Assembly (NCBI GenBank): GCA_900769705.1
Contig: CAAGHP010000006.1
Coordinates: 1 to 53,282, forward strand
Direction of reading: 5' to 3'
Origin: Alphaproteobacteria bacterium
GTDB taxonomy: Bacteria > Pseudomonadota > Alphaproteobacteria > RF32 > CAG-239
DNA: 53,282 nt
Part shown: positions 33,433-41,685 of the stretch, piece by piece
Layout: the number at the start of each line of letters is the position of its first letter
Numbering within the stretch: position 1 is the first letter of the stretch
Translations under genes and position numbers: made by a program
Notes under the pieces: generated by a model
What the model saw: only the letters and a program-made list of their open reading frames with translations
Told to the model about the DNA's origin: nothing
Database searches by the model: none

Positions 33433-33460
33433 TTGAGATTTTAGCAAAATAGAGTAAACT
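33433..33460 (+). promoter_or_regulatory. Putative metG promoter
   Basis: TTGAGA (33433-33438) and TAAACT (33455-33460) with a 16-nt spacer, about 45 nt upstream of metG. Confidence 0.45.
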
Positions 33461-33503
33461 CCAAACAATTGTTGTTGTATGTCTTTTAAGGAGAAATGTA
33501 AAT

Positions 33504-35201
33504 ATGTCAAAAGTTTTGATTACTTCCGCTTTGCCGTATATTAACGGGATTCCGCATCTTGGCCATATGGTTGGATGCTTGCTGCCGTCTGATGTTTATG
33601 CCCGTTATATGCGAATGCTGGGTAATGAAGTTTTGTATATTTGCGGAAACGACGAACATGGTACAGCTTCCGAAGTCGGCGCTTTGAAAGAAGGTATGCC
33701 GGTTGAAGAATATTGCGACAAATATCATGCCCGCCATATTCAGACATATAAAGATTTTAATTTGTCGTTTGATTATTTTGGCCGCACTTCCAGCGAACAA
33801 AACAAAGAGATGACTTATCATATTTTTTCGCAGCTGGATAAAAATGGTTTTATTGAAGAAAGAACAATGAAACAGGTTTATTCGGTTGATGATAAAATGT
33901 TTTTGGCTGACCGTTATATTACCGGTACTTGCCCGCATTGCGGCTATGAAAAAGCCCGCGGCGACCAATGCGAAAACTGCACAAAAGTTTTGGAACCGAC
34001 AGATTTAATCAATCCGCGCAGCACTATTTCAGGCAGTACAAATTTGGAAGTGCGCGAAACTAAGCATTTGTTTTTGAACCTGCCGAAAATTGAAACAAAA
34101 TTGGTGGAATGGCTCAAAACTAAAGAAGCTTTTTGGCCTGATGTGGCTTATTCAATTGCTAAAAAATGGGTTAAAGAAGGTTTGCAGCCGCGCTGCATTA
34201 CCCGTGATTTGAAATGGGGTTTTCCGGTTAATAAAGAAGGTTTCGAAGATAAAGTATTTTATGTGTGGTTTGACGCGCCAATTGGTTATATCGGTATCAC
34301 AAAGCAGTGGTCTGACGAAAATCCGACAGAACGTAATTGGAAAGATTGGTGGTTGGACGCCAAAGACGTGCGCTATGTTGAATTTATGGGCAAAGACAAT
34401 GTGCCTTATCACTCTATTACATTTCCGGCAACTTTGCTTGGTACGGGTGAAAACTGGACAAAGGTGGACTTTTTGAAGGGATTTAGTTATTTGACTTTTG
34501 AAGGCGGGAAATTTTCTAAATCCGAACATCGGGGAGTGTTTGCCGAAGATGCAGTACAGGAATTTCCGGCTGATTATTGGCGCTATTGGCTGATGGCCAA
34601 CGCTCCTGAGAGCTCGGATTCATCTTTTACTTTTGAAAGTTTTGTGAATACCGTAAACAAAGATTTAAACGGAGTTTTAGGTAACTTCGCGCAGCGCGTG
34701 ATGAAAATGACAGCTTCAAAACTGGGAGCGCAAATTCCGGAAGGCGGCGAATTGCAAGCCGAGGATAAAGAGCTGATTAAAGTTTTGCAAAGCCGTGTTC
34801 AAGACTATTTTAAATATTTAAATGAAATGGAATTTCGTAAGGCCGCTGCTGAATTGCGCGCCATTTGGGTTGAAGGCAACAACTACATTTCTACCACAGA
34901 GCCGTGGATGGTAATCAAAGAAGATGAAACCCGCGCTGCAACAATTTTGCGTCTGTGTTTGAATTTGGTTCGCATTTATGCTATATTGAGTGCGCCGTTT
35001 ATGCCGGATACAGCTGAAAAAATTATGGCTAAATTTGGTTTGACTTCTAAAGATATGCCGTCGTTGAAAGACTTTAGCGTCGAAAAAGAAATGTCTGCCC
35101 TCAAAGCCGGTCATAAATTTGAAGCCGGAGAAGCCTTATTTGAGCGCATTACTCCGGAAAAAGCGGCTGAATTACAGCAAAAATACAGCGGAGGAAAATA
35201 G
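33504..35201 (+). CDS. metG: Methionine--tRNA ligase
   Basis: A class I synthetase that charges initiator and elongator tRNA-Met. The HIGH-type motif is PYINGIPHLGHM (about residues 12-23); the KMSKS loop reads KFSKSEHRGV, a common variant. A zinc-binding knuckle is visible as CPHCGYEKARGDQCENC (about 142-158). At 565 residues it lacks the C-terminal EMAP/Trbp111 dimerisation domain of E. coli MetG, as in many Alphaproteobacteria. AAGGAG lies 8 nt upstream of the ATG. The next gene starts directly after the stop. Confidence 0.97.
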   Translation: MSKVLITSALPYINGIPHLGHMVGCLLPSDVYARYMRMLGNEVLYICGNDEHGTASEVGALKEGMPVEEYCDKYHARHIQTYKDFNLSFDYFGRTSSEQNKEMTYHIFSQLDKNGFIEERTMKQVYSVDDKMFLADRYITGTCPHCGYEKARGDQCENCTKVLEPTDLINPRSTISGSTNLEVRETKHLFLNLPKIETKLVEWLKTKEAFWPDVAYSIAKKWVKEGLQPRCITRDLKWGFPVNKEGFEDKVFYVWFDAPIGYIGITKQWSDENPTERNWKDWWLDAKDVRYVEFMGKDNVPYHSITFPATLLGTGENWTKVDFLKGFSYLTFEGGKFSKSEHRGVFAEDAVQEFPADYWRYWLMANAPESSDSSFTFESFVNTVNKDLNGVLGNFAQRVMKMTASKLGAQIPEGGELQAEDKELIKVLQSRVQDYFKYLNEMEFRKAAAELRAIWVEGNNYISTTEPWMVIKEDETRAATILRLCLNLVRIYAILSAPFMPDTAEKIMAKFGLTSKDMPSLKDFSVEKEMSALKAGHKFEAGEALFERITPEKAAELQQKYSGGK

Positions 35202-36059
35202 ATGTCTAAACGCGAGTGGGATGAAATGAAAACCAATGGTTTCGGCGCATTTTTATATAGAATTTATTTAGGATTGACTTATCCTGTGCGTCATCCGTTT
35301 GTGACTATTATTGTTCTGCTTGCGTTTTATCGTCATGAACTTACGGATTTATGGCTGAAATATCAGCATAAAATGCCTGAACCGGTGCAGCAGGCGGCTT
35401 TGATAAAAAAACAAACTGCCGAAAAAATTGAATCTAAACTTACGGAAATGCGTTCTTCATTGGGGCAGATTATGCAGAATATGCCTAAAAAGAATGAAAA
35501 AGCTGAAAAAAATGAAGAAGTTCGCTTTGTCAGTTGGAATGTGGCTAAATTTAATAAGGCAAAATATCAACCTAAATCTGCTGTGGACCAACCGGCTGAA
35601 ACCACGGCTGAACCAACATTTGCAGAAACTAAACAGCAAGCACAGGAAAATCGTGTGCAAAAAATTGAAGAGTTTGAGGCGGCAAGAGAAGAACAGTATA
35701 AAGATGTTTTCTACAGTGGTAAATTAAGCGATTACTATGTCGAAAATAATTCGCTGAATTTGGAATATCTGCCTGAGGCGCAGCATTTGTATGGCGAGGC
35801 GGCAGTTGCCGGCCCGAACAGTTTATATATCGGCGATAAATTTATGTTTTTGTATGGCATATATACGGATCCGGATATTTATGACGCGGCAGAAGCTCAA
35901 GACTATCTGGAAAAGATAACGGAAGGGCGTAAAGTTCATTGCGAAATTGTAGCCGAAACTTACAGTCATACAGCGACGGCGCTGTGTTTTGTTCAAGGCG
36001 TGTTTATCAATAAAGCGTTGGTTGACAGAAAACTGGCGCGTAATGTGGCTTTGCGGTAA
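35202..36059 (+). CDS. Membrane protein with degenerate thermonuclease-like domain
   Basis: A 285-residue protein starting at the base after the metG stop. It has one membrane helix (about residues 32-48, HPFVTIIVLLAFY), a charged, probably coiled or disordered middle (70-180) and a C-terminal domain (about 205-285) with the pattern of the SNase OB-fold: GDKFMFLYGIYTDP, a helix, KVHCEIVAE, TATALCFVQGVFINKALVD. The family's catalytic Arg/Asp/Glu residues are not evident, so enzyme activity is doubtful. It lies between metG and trkH in one apparent operon; its role is unknown. Confidence 0.6.
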   Translation: MSKREWDEMKTNGFGAFLYRIYLGLTYPVRHPFVTIIVLLAFYRHELTDLWLKYQHKMPEPVQQAALIKKQTAEKIESKLTEMRSSLGQIMQNMPKKNEKAEKNEEVRFVSWNVAKFNKAKYQPKSAVDQPAETTAEPTFAETKQQAQENRVQKIEEFEAAREEQYKDVFYSGKLSDYYVENNSLNLEYLPEAQHLYGEAAVAGPNSLYIGDKFMFLYGIYTDPDIYDAAEAQDYLEKITEGRKVHCEIVAETYSHTATALCFVQGVFINKALVDRKLARNVALR

Positions 36060-36069
36060 GGAAAAATAT

Positions 36070-37506
36070 ATGTGGCAGCCTGTTTTTATGATAAGCGGTT
36101 ATATTTTGGGCATATTGGGGCTCATTATGCTTATTCCGGCAGGCTTGGATTTTGTAGAAAATGAGCAGATATGGTCGCCGTTTTTACTCTCGTCGCTGAT
36201 AACGTTTTTCTTTGGTTTTTCATTGTTTCTGGCCAATTACACTAAGGTTGAAAAAATCTCTCTGAAGCAGGCATATTTGGTGACGGTTGTCAGCTGGTGT
36301 GCGGTTGGTGTTTTTGCGGCGCTGCCGTTTTTATTTTTTAACAGCGACTATAGATTTGCCGATGTTTTTTTTGAAACAGTCTCCGGAATTACCGGAACCG
36401 GAGCAACCGTGCTGTCCGATGTTGAAAGTTTGCCGAAGCCGATTTTACTGTGGCGTTCCATTTTGAATTTGTTGGGCGGTTTGGGAATTGTTATTTTTGC
36501 GGTGGCCTTGCTGCCGTTTTTGGGAATTGGCGGCATGCGTATTTTCCAACGCGAAAATTCCGATTCCAACGATAAATTTATGCCGAAATTCAGCTATATT
36601 GCTAAGCGGATAGTTTTTGTTTACACCGCGCTTGTCATAATCTGCACCGTGTCTTTATTTTGGTGCGGAATGGATTGGTTTGATGCCGTCAATCATGCTA
36701 TGGCGTCAATCGGCACCGGAGGATTTTCAACAAAGAATAATTCGGTGGCGGCGTTTAACAGTATTTCAATAGAAGTAGTTCTAATGCTTTTTATGTTGGC
36801 AGGCTCTTTGCCTTTAACTTTTTATATTTTGTTGTTCCGGCATGGCGAAGCGAATAAAAACTATCAGGTTTCGGTCTTTTTGAAAGCGGTTTTTTATTGC
36901 GGTTTATTTGTCAGTCTTTATTTGTTTGCAACATCTGATTATTCTTTGGCGCAGAGTTTGAGATACAGCTTTTTCAACGTTATTTCGGTGATGACGACAA
37001 CGGGACTTTCTTCAGTAAATTTTGTGGAATGGGGCGTCTGGACCAGCGCTGTGTTTATGCTGCTTTCCTTAAGCGGAGGCTGCACAGGGTCTACCAGCGG
37101 TTCCATAAAGATTTTCCGCTGGCAGGTAATTTATGCGTATCTGCATAAATATGTGCTTTCAATGGTTGAGCCGAACCGTGTGATTCCGCTGAAAGTCGGA
37201 ACGGTAAATCCATCACAGAATGTGATTACCTCTGTATTTGTGTATGTTTTTTCTTTTATTATAAGTATGCTGTTTATCGGTGTAATTATCAGTTTGTGTG
37301 GAGTTGATTTTAATACTTCTTTGGCGGCAAGCGTGGCTTGTATGACAAATGTCGGTGTCGGTAGTGTTGAAATAATCGGTCCGGCCGGAAATTATGCTTT
37401 CTTTTCTGAACCAGTAAAATATCTGTTGTGCTTTGCCATGCTGTTGGGGCGTTTGGAAGTTATCACGGTTATGGTAATATTTACAAAATCATTTTGGCGC
37501 AGCTGA
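36070..37506 (+). CDS. trkH: TrkH-family potassium uptake protein
   Basis: The membrane subunit of a Trk/Ktr-type potassium uptake system. Four pore-loop motifs are visible: ETVSGITGTGATVL (about 99-112), SIGTGGFSTKN (about 215-225), MTTTGLSS (about 312-319) and NVGVGSVEIIGP (about 430-441), plus about ten membrane helices. ATG 36070 with AAGGA upstream gives 478 residues; the frame is open 27 codons further into the preceding gene but nothing supports a start there. The regulatory TrkA partner is not in the window. The 3' end overlaps the convergent RHH gene by 18 bp. Confidence 0.92.
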   Translation: MWQPVFMISGYILGILGLIMLIPAGLDFVENEQIWSPFLLSSLITFFFGFSLFLANYTKVEKISLKQAYLVTVVSWCAVGVFAALPFLFFNSDYRFADVFFETVSGITGTGATVLSDVESLPKPILLWRSILNLLGGLGIVIFAVALLPFLGIGGMRIFQRENSDSNDKFMPKFSYIAKRIVFVYTALVIICTVSLFWCGMDWFDAVNHAMASIGTGGFSTKNNSVAAFNSISIEVVLMLFMLAGSLPLTFYILLFRHGEANKNYQVSVFLKAVFYCGLFVSLYLFATSDYSLAQSLRYSFFNVISVMTTTGLSSVNFVEWGVWTSAVFMLLSLSGGCTGSTSGSIKIFRWQVIYAYLHKYVLSMVEPNRVIPLKVGTVNPSQNVITSVFVYVFSFIISMLFIGVIISLCGVDFNTSLAASVACMTNVGVGSVEIIGPAGNYAFFSEPVKYLLCFAMLLGRLEVITVMVIFTKSFWRS

Positions 37507-37710
37507 TTTTTGCTGATAATATTTGAGAACATATACACGCAAAGCGCTGCAGAGATTGGTGCTTGAACGTTTGCTGTCAATGATGGTTATAAGCTGATTA
37601 AGGCTCATTTCTTGCTCTGCCGCAATATTATGCAGAGCTTCAAAAAATTCTTTTTCCAAGCTGATGCTGGTGGCATGTCTGCCGGCAATTAAAACAGATT
37701 TTTTCTGCAT
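37489..37710 (-). CDS. Ribbon-helix-helix protein (RHH_4 type)
   Basis: A 73-residue protein matching the alphaproteobacterial RHH_4 family: AGRHATSISLEKEFFEAL, then AAEQEMSLNQLITIID and NLCSALRVYVLKY. Such proteins are predicted DNA-binding dimers of the Arc/MetJ fold, with the strand around RHATSISLE contacting DNA. It starts on the last base of the sspB stop (TAATG), so it is translationally coupled to sspB. Its target is unknown; autoregulation of the ssrA-sspB region is a reasonable guess but not shown. Confidence 0.8.
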   Translation of the reverse strand: MQKKSVLIAGRHATSISLEKEFFEALHNIAAEQEMSLNQLITIIDSKRSSTNLCSALRVYVLKYYQQKSAAPK

Positions 37711-38168
37711 TATTTTTTGCGGTAGCTGTCAAATGAAATTATTTGTGCATCGCCGGCAGCGGCCGATTGCGGTGCTGTTGAGTTGTTTGCCGTCGGTGTA
37801 TTGCCTTCGTCCAAAGTAAAGCTTAGGCCGAACTTAGCATAAGGATCGGCAAAATAAGTTATGGCGTCATAAGGAATAGTAATGGTTTGCGGAATGCCTC
37901 CAAAACTTAAATCTACCGAAAAACTGTTATGGCGCACCACGAGATTTTCAAATTGATTTTGCAAGACAATGGTCATGGTGTCCGGATATTGAATTTGCAG
38001 ATTTTTAGAAATAATAGTACCTGGGAAATTGGTTTTAAAGGTTATATAAAAATGATTTTCTCCTGGTAATCCTTGTTCTTCAACAATCTTCAGCGCATAA
38101 TAAACCACACTGCGCAAAGATTTTTCTACCAGTTCATCATAATCTATTTTTTCTACAAAATTTACCAT
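37710..38168 (-). CDS. sspB: ClpXP adaptor SspB (alphaproteobacterial type)
   Basis: SspB binds the ssrA degradation tag and delivers tagged proteins to ClpXP. The N-terminal DYDELVEKSLRSVVYYAL-like helix, GENHFYITFKTNFPG and the central ENLVVRHNSFSVDLSFGG with IPYDAITYFADPYAKFGL identify the alphaproteobacterial form. A variable linker leads to a short C-terminal ClpX-binding tail (DAQIISFDSYRKK). ATG 38168 with AGGTG upstream is chosen, giving 152 residues; the longer frame reads into the tmRNA gene and is rejected. The tmRNA gene lies immediately upstream on the same strand. Confidence 0.92.
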   Translation of the reverse strand: MVNFVEKIDYDELVEKSLRSVVYYALKIVEEQGLPGENHFYITFKTNFPGTIISKNLQIQYPDTMTIVLQNQFENLVVRHNSFSVDLSFGGIPQTITIPYDAITYFADPYAKFGLSFTLDEGNTPTANNSTAPQSAAAGDAQIISFDSYRKK

Positions 38169-38194
38169 TACAACACCTAAAAAAATAAAATTTA

Positions 38195-38488
38195 GGGCCT
38201 CTCTGTTGCTGGGCGGCCCCGTCCCCACTTTATCCTAACCAAAGGCTAAAGAATTTGAGTTTGTTGCCTTAACTTAAGCAGCTACAGCAACTGGTGCAAA
38301 ATTATCATTTGCATTCATTTAAATTTGAACCGATAACGGTGGTATCTCACCGGACACAACACATATCTTTACTATACACTGTCGAGCCTGGTTCACCCCC
38401 ATAAAATTGGTGGAGGTGCCGGGTACTGCCCCCGGGTCCAATGTACCTATTTCATAAGGCTTCTGGTGTCATAGTCAGAAAACTGACG
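38195..38488 (-). ncRNA. ssrA: Two-piece (permuted) tmRNA, ssrA
   Basis: On the minus strand the acceptor piece comes first: CCGGG/CCCGG T-stem around GGCAGTA, then CACCTCCACCA ending at 38408. After only 7 nt (38407-38401) the coding piece begins with GGGGGTGAACC (from 38400); GGGGGTG and CACCTCC pair as the acceptor stem across the break. The tag reading frame 38312-38274 encodes ANDNFAPVAVAA followed by TAA, a normal alphaproteobacterial ssrA tag. The 3' end carries a GGGCC/GGCCC hairpin and a T-rich tail. tmRNA with SmpB rescues ribosomes stalled on broken mRNA and tags the product for ClpXP. Confidence 0.95.
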
Positions 38489-38494
38489 CTTATA

Positions 38495-38522
38495 ATTATA
38501 ATTATTTTTTTATAAATTTCAA
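38495..38522 (-). promoter_or_regulatory. ssrA promoter
   Basis: TTGAAA (38517-38522) and a perfect TATAAT (38495-38500) with a 16-nt AT-only spacer, placing the start of transcription near 38488. Confidence 0.75.
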
Positions 38523-38718
38523 GTTTTATAAATAAGAATGTTTAGCAGAAATAAAACGTTTTAATATTTTGTTTAAAATGTGTAAAAACAAATAGTTAAA
38601 ATGTGTCAAGCCTTAAAATTACAGTCTAGAAGACTCTTTTTGCTGGATTTTTTGAAAAATAGGTGCTATATGACTCGTGTTTAATCGTTCGTTAATATTT
38701 TTTAAGGAACGGTTAAAA

Positions 38719-38838
38719 ATGTTTAACGCTGCTTTGTCAGGCTGCATTAAATTGCAAAAAACAACGGAAATTCTTAAAAGATGGGATGTTGTTTGTCGGC
38801 AGAGTCAGCAAGTGGGGATGACACCTTATCGTGTTTAA
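38719..38838 (+). CDS. Candidate small ORF overlapping the next gene's start
   Basis: A 39-codon frame from ATG 38719 to TAA 38836-38838, with AAGGA 10 nt upstream. It overlaps the GTG start of the lytic transglycosylase by 8 bp, a geometry that would allow translational coupling. The predicted peptide (MFNAALSGC...TPYRV) has no recognisable features. It may be a leader peptide or chance. The DNA from 38523 to 38718 upstream is AT-rich and shows nothing else I can name. Confidence 0.3.
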   Translation: MFNAALSGCIKLQKTTEILKRWDVVCRQSQQVGMTPYRV

Positions 38839-39439
38839 TAAATTTTGTTTTTTGCTTGTCAGTGTTTTTGTGCTTTTCAGCAATGCGATTTATGCAAACG
38901 GGGATGCTGATATGTTGCCGGTAAAAGAGTTGATAACAGACGGTGCTCTTTGTTCTGTTGCCGCAAAAGAAGCGGGCGATGAATACGGCGTTAATTTTGA
39001 TTTGCTGCAAACTATTTCGGCAGTAGAAAGCGGCAGATGGGATAATTTGCAAAACAGATATGTAGCTTGGCCTTGGACGGTTAACGTCAAAGGAAAAGGT
39101 TACTATTATGCCTCCCGCGAAGATGCTGTGCAGGCTGTCAAAAAATTTCAGTCGCAGGGTATTAAAAGTATTGATGTTGGCTGTATGCAAATCAATTTGA
39201 AATATCACGGCGAAGCTTTTAATTCTGTGGATGAAGCGATTGATCCGGCTAATAATGTGAAATACAGTGCAAAATTTTTACAAACCTTATATCGCAAACA
39301 CGGTCAAAATTGGAAAAAAGCAGCCAGACGCTATCATTCGGCAAATCCTGAAAAAGGCGAAGCTTATACCAAGCGTTTGGAAAACAGATTCCAAAAATAT
39401 AAAATTGCCGGTTTTGCTGCGGGAACTAATTTGTTTTAG
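38831..39439 (+). CDS. Lytic transglycosylase, SLT-type
   Basis: A 202-residue periplasmic enzyme that would cleave peptidoglycan glycan strands. The GTG start at 38831 is supported by the signal peptide that begins there (MFNKFCFLLVSVFVLF, ending NAIYA). The catalytic glutamate is in TISAVESGRWDN (about residue 62), followed by AWPWTVNVKGKGYYY, VGCMQINLKYH and RYHSANPEKGEAY, a combination typical of alphaproteobacterial SLT-domain proteins. The thioesterase gene follows after 3 bp. Confidence 0.88.
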   Translation: MFNKFCFLLVSVFVLFSNAIYANGDADMLPVKELITDGALCSVAAKEAGDEYGVNFDLLQTISAVESGRWDNLQNRYVAWPWTVNVKGKGYYYASREDAVQAVKKFQSQGIKSIDVGCMQINLKYHGEAFNSVDEAIDPANNVKYSAKFLQTLYRKHGQNWKKAARRYHSANPEKGEAYTKRLENRFQKYKIAGFAAGTNLF

Positions 39440-39442
39440 TGA

Positions 39443-40195
39443 ATGAAAATGATTGCAAAAAAATTTAGAAAAGAATATGTCGTAAAAAGCTATGAAGCGG
39501 ATTGCCATGGCTTTTTACGCTTATTGACCTTGATGAACCTGCTGCAGGATGCGGCAACCGAAAGTGCAAGCATTTTAGGTTTTGGCTTTGAAAAATGCGC
39601 CGAATTCGGTTTGACTTGGTTCGGCTCTGATTATTTTATACAAATTGAGCGGCTGCCGAAAATGAACGAACATTTTGTGATAGAAACTTGGCCTTCCGAA
39701 ACAAAGTTATGGGGTGCAATTCGTGATTTTTTAGTTTATGATGACACTGGAAGCGTTATTATAAAAGTCAGCAGCCAATGGGTTCTGATTGAGCTAAACC
39801 GAATGCGTCCGGCACTTCTCAGCAAATATTTTCCGGATTATCAGCCGCTGCCGGAGAGAGCACTGCCGGTTGAATTTATGAAAATCAAAATGCCGGAAAA
39901 CTTTGAACATGAAGTTGAATTTAAAGTCCGTTTTGATGATATAGATATTAACAATCATGTAAATAATGCTATTTACCCTTTGTGGGCAAGTGAATGTGTT
40001 GAAGCGGAATTCCGCCTAAATCACTGTCCGCAGGAAATTGAAATAAACTTTAAGAAAAGTGCGGTTTATGGCGAAAATGTGGTTGTTATGACTTTGCTGG
40101 ACGGCGAGGAAAGTTATCATTCTATTTGTGAGTCCGATAAAAACACGGAGCTGTCGCGCTGCCGGATTAAATGGCGCCAGATTACATCAGAGTAA
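39443..40195 (+). CDS. Acyl-ACP thioesterase family protein
   Basis: A 250-residue double hot-dog enzyme that would release fatty acids from acyl carrier protein. The first hot-dog has TLMNLLQDAATESA and GLTWFGSDYFIQI; the second carries DDIDINNHVNNAIYPLWA (about residues 170-187), the family's Asn/His active-site motif. No strong ribosome-binding site is seen; reinitiation after the transglycosylase stop is likely. The 3' end overlaps the convergent ybjN-like gene by 14 bp. Its chain-length preference cannot be read from sequence. Confidence 0.82.
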   Translation: MKMIAKKFRKEYVVKSYEADCHGFLRLLTLMNLLQDAATESASILGFGFEKCAEFGLTWFGSDYFIQIERLPKMNEHFVIETWPSETKLWGAIRDFLVYDDTGSVIIKVSSQWVLIELNRMRPALLSKYFPDYQPLPERALPVEFMKIKMPENFEHEVEFKVRFDDIDINNHVNNAIYPLWASECVEAEFRLNHCPQEIEINFKKSAVYGENVVVMTLLDGEESYHSICESDKNTELSRCRIKWRQITSE

Positions 40196-40658
40196 GCGGA
40201 AGCAACGCTTTGCGCGGAGCAATATTTTGTTTTAAAACGGCGTGAAAAATCGGATAGGCTCTTTCGCATTCGGTAACAGCTATGTTTATAACTTGTTGCA
40301 ATTTGCCGCTAAAGTTAAATTCATCTGGATCAATAAATAGGGAATGTTTGAACACCGGCATTTTCATTTCTTCCCAATAGGAAAAATAGCCAACCCACAA
40401 GTCTTCATTGATAAGAGCTAAAAGCTCAAAAATGCTGGGCAGATTGATATTAACCGGCTCCAGATTCAGAAGGCAGGAGATATGCAGGCAGTTCAAATTT
40501 TCTTCCCAAGCAAAAAACAAAAGCATATTGTCCCATTTACCCGAAATTTCTACCACTATTTCATGTGAATTGCGGCGTTCAGTCGTATGCTGCTGATGGG
40601 CGAACAGACACTCAATGTCGTCCAGCGGATTATATTTATATAATTTTTGAGCCAGCAT
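40182..40658 (-). CDS. YbjN domain protein
   Basis: A 158-residue protein of the alphaproteobacterial YbjN family: NPLDDIECLF, EIVVEISGKWDNMLLFFAW, INEDLWVGYFSYWEEM and ECERAYPIFHAVL follow the expected order. The fold resembles type III secretion chaperones; the function is unsettled. ATG 40658 with AAGGA 7 nt upstream is preferred to a GTG at 40739 that lacks a site. It is divergent from lgt. The 230 bp between them (40659-40890) are AT-rich with no feature I can support. Confidence 0.8.
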   Translation of the reverse strand: MLAQKLYKYNPLDDIECLFAHQQHTTERRNSHEIVVEISGKWDNMLLFFAWEENLNCLHISCLLNLEPVNINLPSIFELLALINEDLWVGYFSYWEEMKMPVFKHSLFIDPDEFNFSGKLQQVINIAVTECERAYPIFHAVLKQNIAPRKALLPLTLM

Positions 40659-40890
40659 AGCAATTCCTTTATCAAAGACACGCTGTAAGATTGGCACATT
40701 AAACCGGTAAATTACAAATATCTTTGCAGAGTTTTCCACTTTTTTTGTTTTTGAAATTTTTTTTAAAAAAATAAATTGTGTTTTATCAATATGATAAAAA
40801 TTTTAGATGTTTATAATTTTTTTTATGTGTGGATTATCTGATTTTTGTTAATATACTTTTAAGCAATAAATAAAAAAACAGAGGGTTGTG

Positions 40891-41685
40891 ATGACTGGAC
40901 TTGCATATCCGGAGATTTCTCCGATTATTTTTCAAATAGGGCCGTTTGCGCTGCGTTGGTATTCTATGGCTTATTTGTTGGGAATCCTTTTTGCTTGGTG
41001 GCTGACATCCAAAAGAATTGCTAAATATCAAATTCCTTTGACGAAAAATAATCTTGAAGATATTGTCTTTTACATTACTTTGGGAATTATCTTTGGCGGT
41101 CGGCTGGGATATGTTATGGCATACGGTAGCGGGCAGTTTTGGGCGAATCCTCTGGAGATATTTGCGGTATGGCACGGCGGAATGTCGTTTCACGGCGGAA
41201 TCATCGGGGTCATTATCGCTTCTTATTTGGCAGCCCGCCATGTGAAATTTTCTTTTTTGCGTCTGACGGATTTGGCAGCGCCGGTTGTACCGTTCGGTAT
41301 ATTTTTGGGACGTTTGGCTAATTTTATAAATGATGAGCTGTGGGGGCGGGTTACAGATGTGGCTTGGGCTATTCGCTTTCCGCACGGCGGATATTTGCCG
41401 CGTCATCCGTCTCAGTTGTATGAAGCCTGCTTGGAAGGTATTGCTTTGTTTGTGATTTTGAATTTGATGTGGCAAAACAAATGGTGTCGTGAACGCAAAG
41501 GTTTTATTTCCGGAGCATTCCTTTTAGGCTATGCTTTGTTTAGGACATTTTTGGAACAATTCCGGGAGCCGGATGTTCAGTTAGGATTTTTGTGGGCGGG
41601 TTTGACAATGGGACAGCTGCTTTCAATTCCGGCGGCAGTAGGCGGCATTTATTTGTTAGTTAGCGCAAAGTCAAATAAAAATTAG
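40891..41685 (+). CDS. lgt: Prolipoprotein diacylglyceryl transferase
   Basis: An inner-membrane enzyme that attaches diacylglycerol to the lipobox cysteine of prolipoproteins, for example the NlpD-like and OmpA-like proteins in this window. It has about seven membrane helices and the motifs ALRWYSMAYLLG, HGGMSFHGGIIG and GRLANFINDELWGR, with the essential His and Arg residues. GAGGG lies 5 nt upstream of ATG 40891, preferred to the GTG one codon earlier. Its last 4 bp overlap the convergent gene at 41682. Confidence 0.96.
   Translation: MTGLAYPEISPIIFQIGPFALRWYSMAYLLGILFAWWLTSKRIAKYQIPLTKNNLEDIVFYITLGIIFGGRLGYVMAYGSGQFWANPLEIFAVWHGGMSFHGGIIGVIIASYLAARHVKFSFLRLTDLAAPVVPFGIFLGRLANFINDELWGRVTDVAWAIRFPHGGYLPRHPSQLYEACLEGIALFVILNLMWQNKWCRERKGFISGAFLLGYALFRTFLEQFREPDVQLGFLWAGLTMGQLLSIPAAVGGIYLLVSAKSNKN

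Noticed and set aside
38169..38228. N-terminal extension of sspB into upstream DNA
   Set aside because: The extension reads through the tmRNA 3' region; ATG 38168 with AGGTG upstream fits the family start.
38774..39208. Minus-strand ORF of 144 codons
   Set aside because: Mirror frame of the lytic transglycosylase gene, which has a signal peptide and family motifs.
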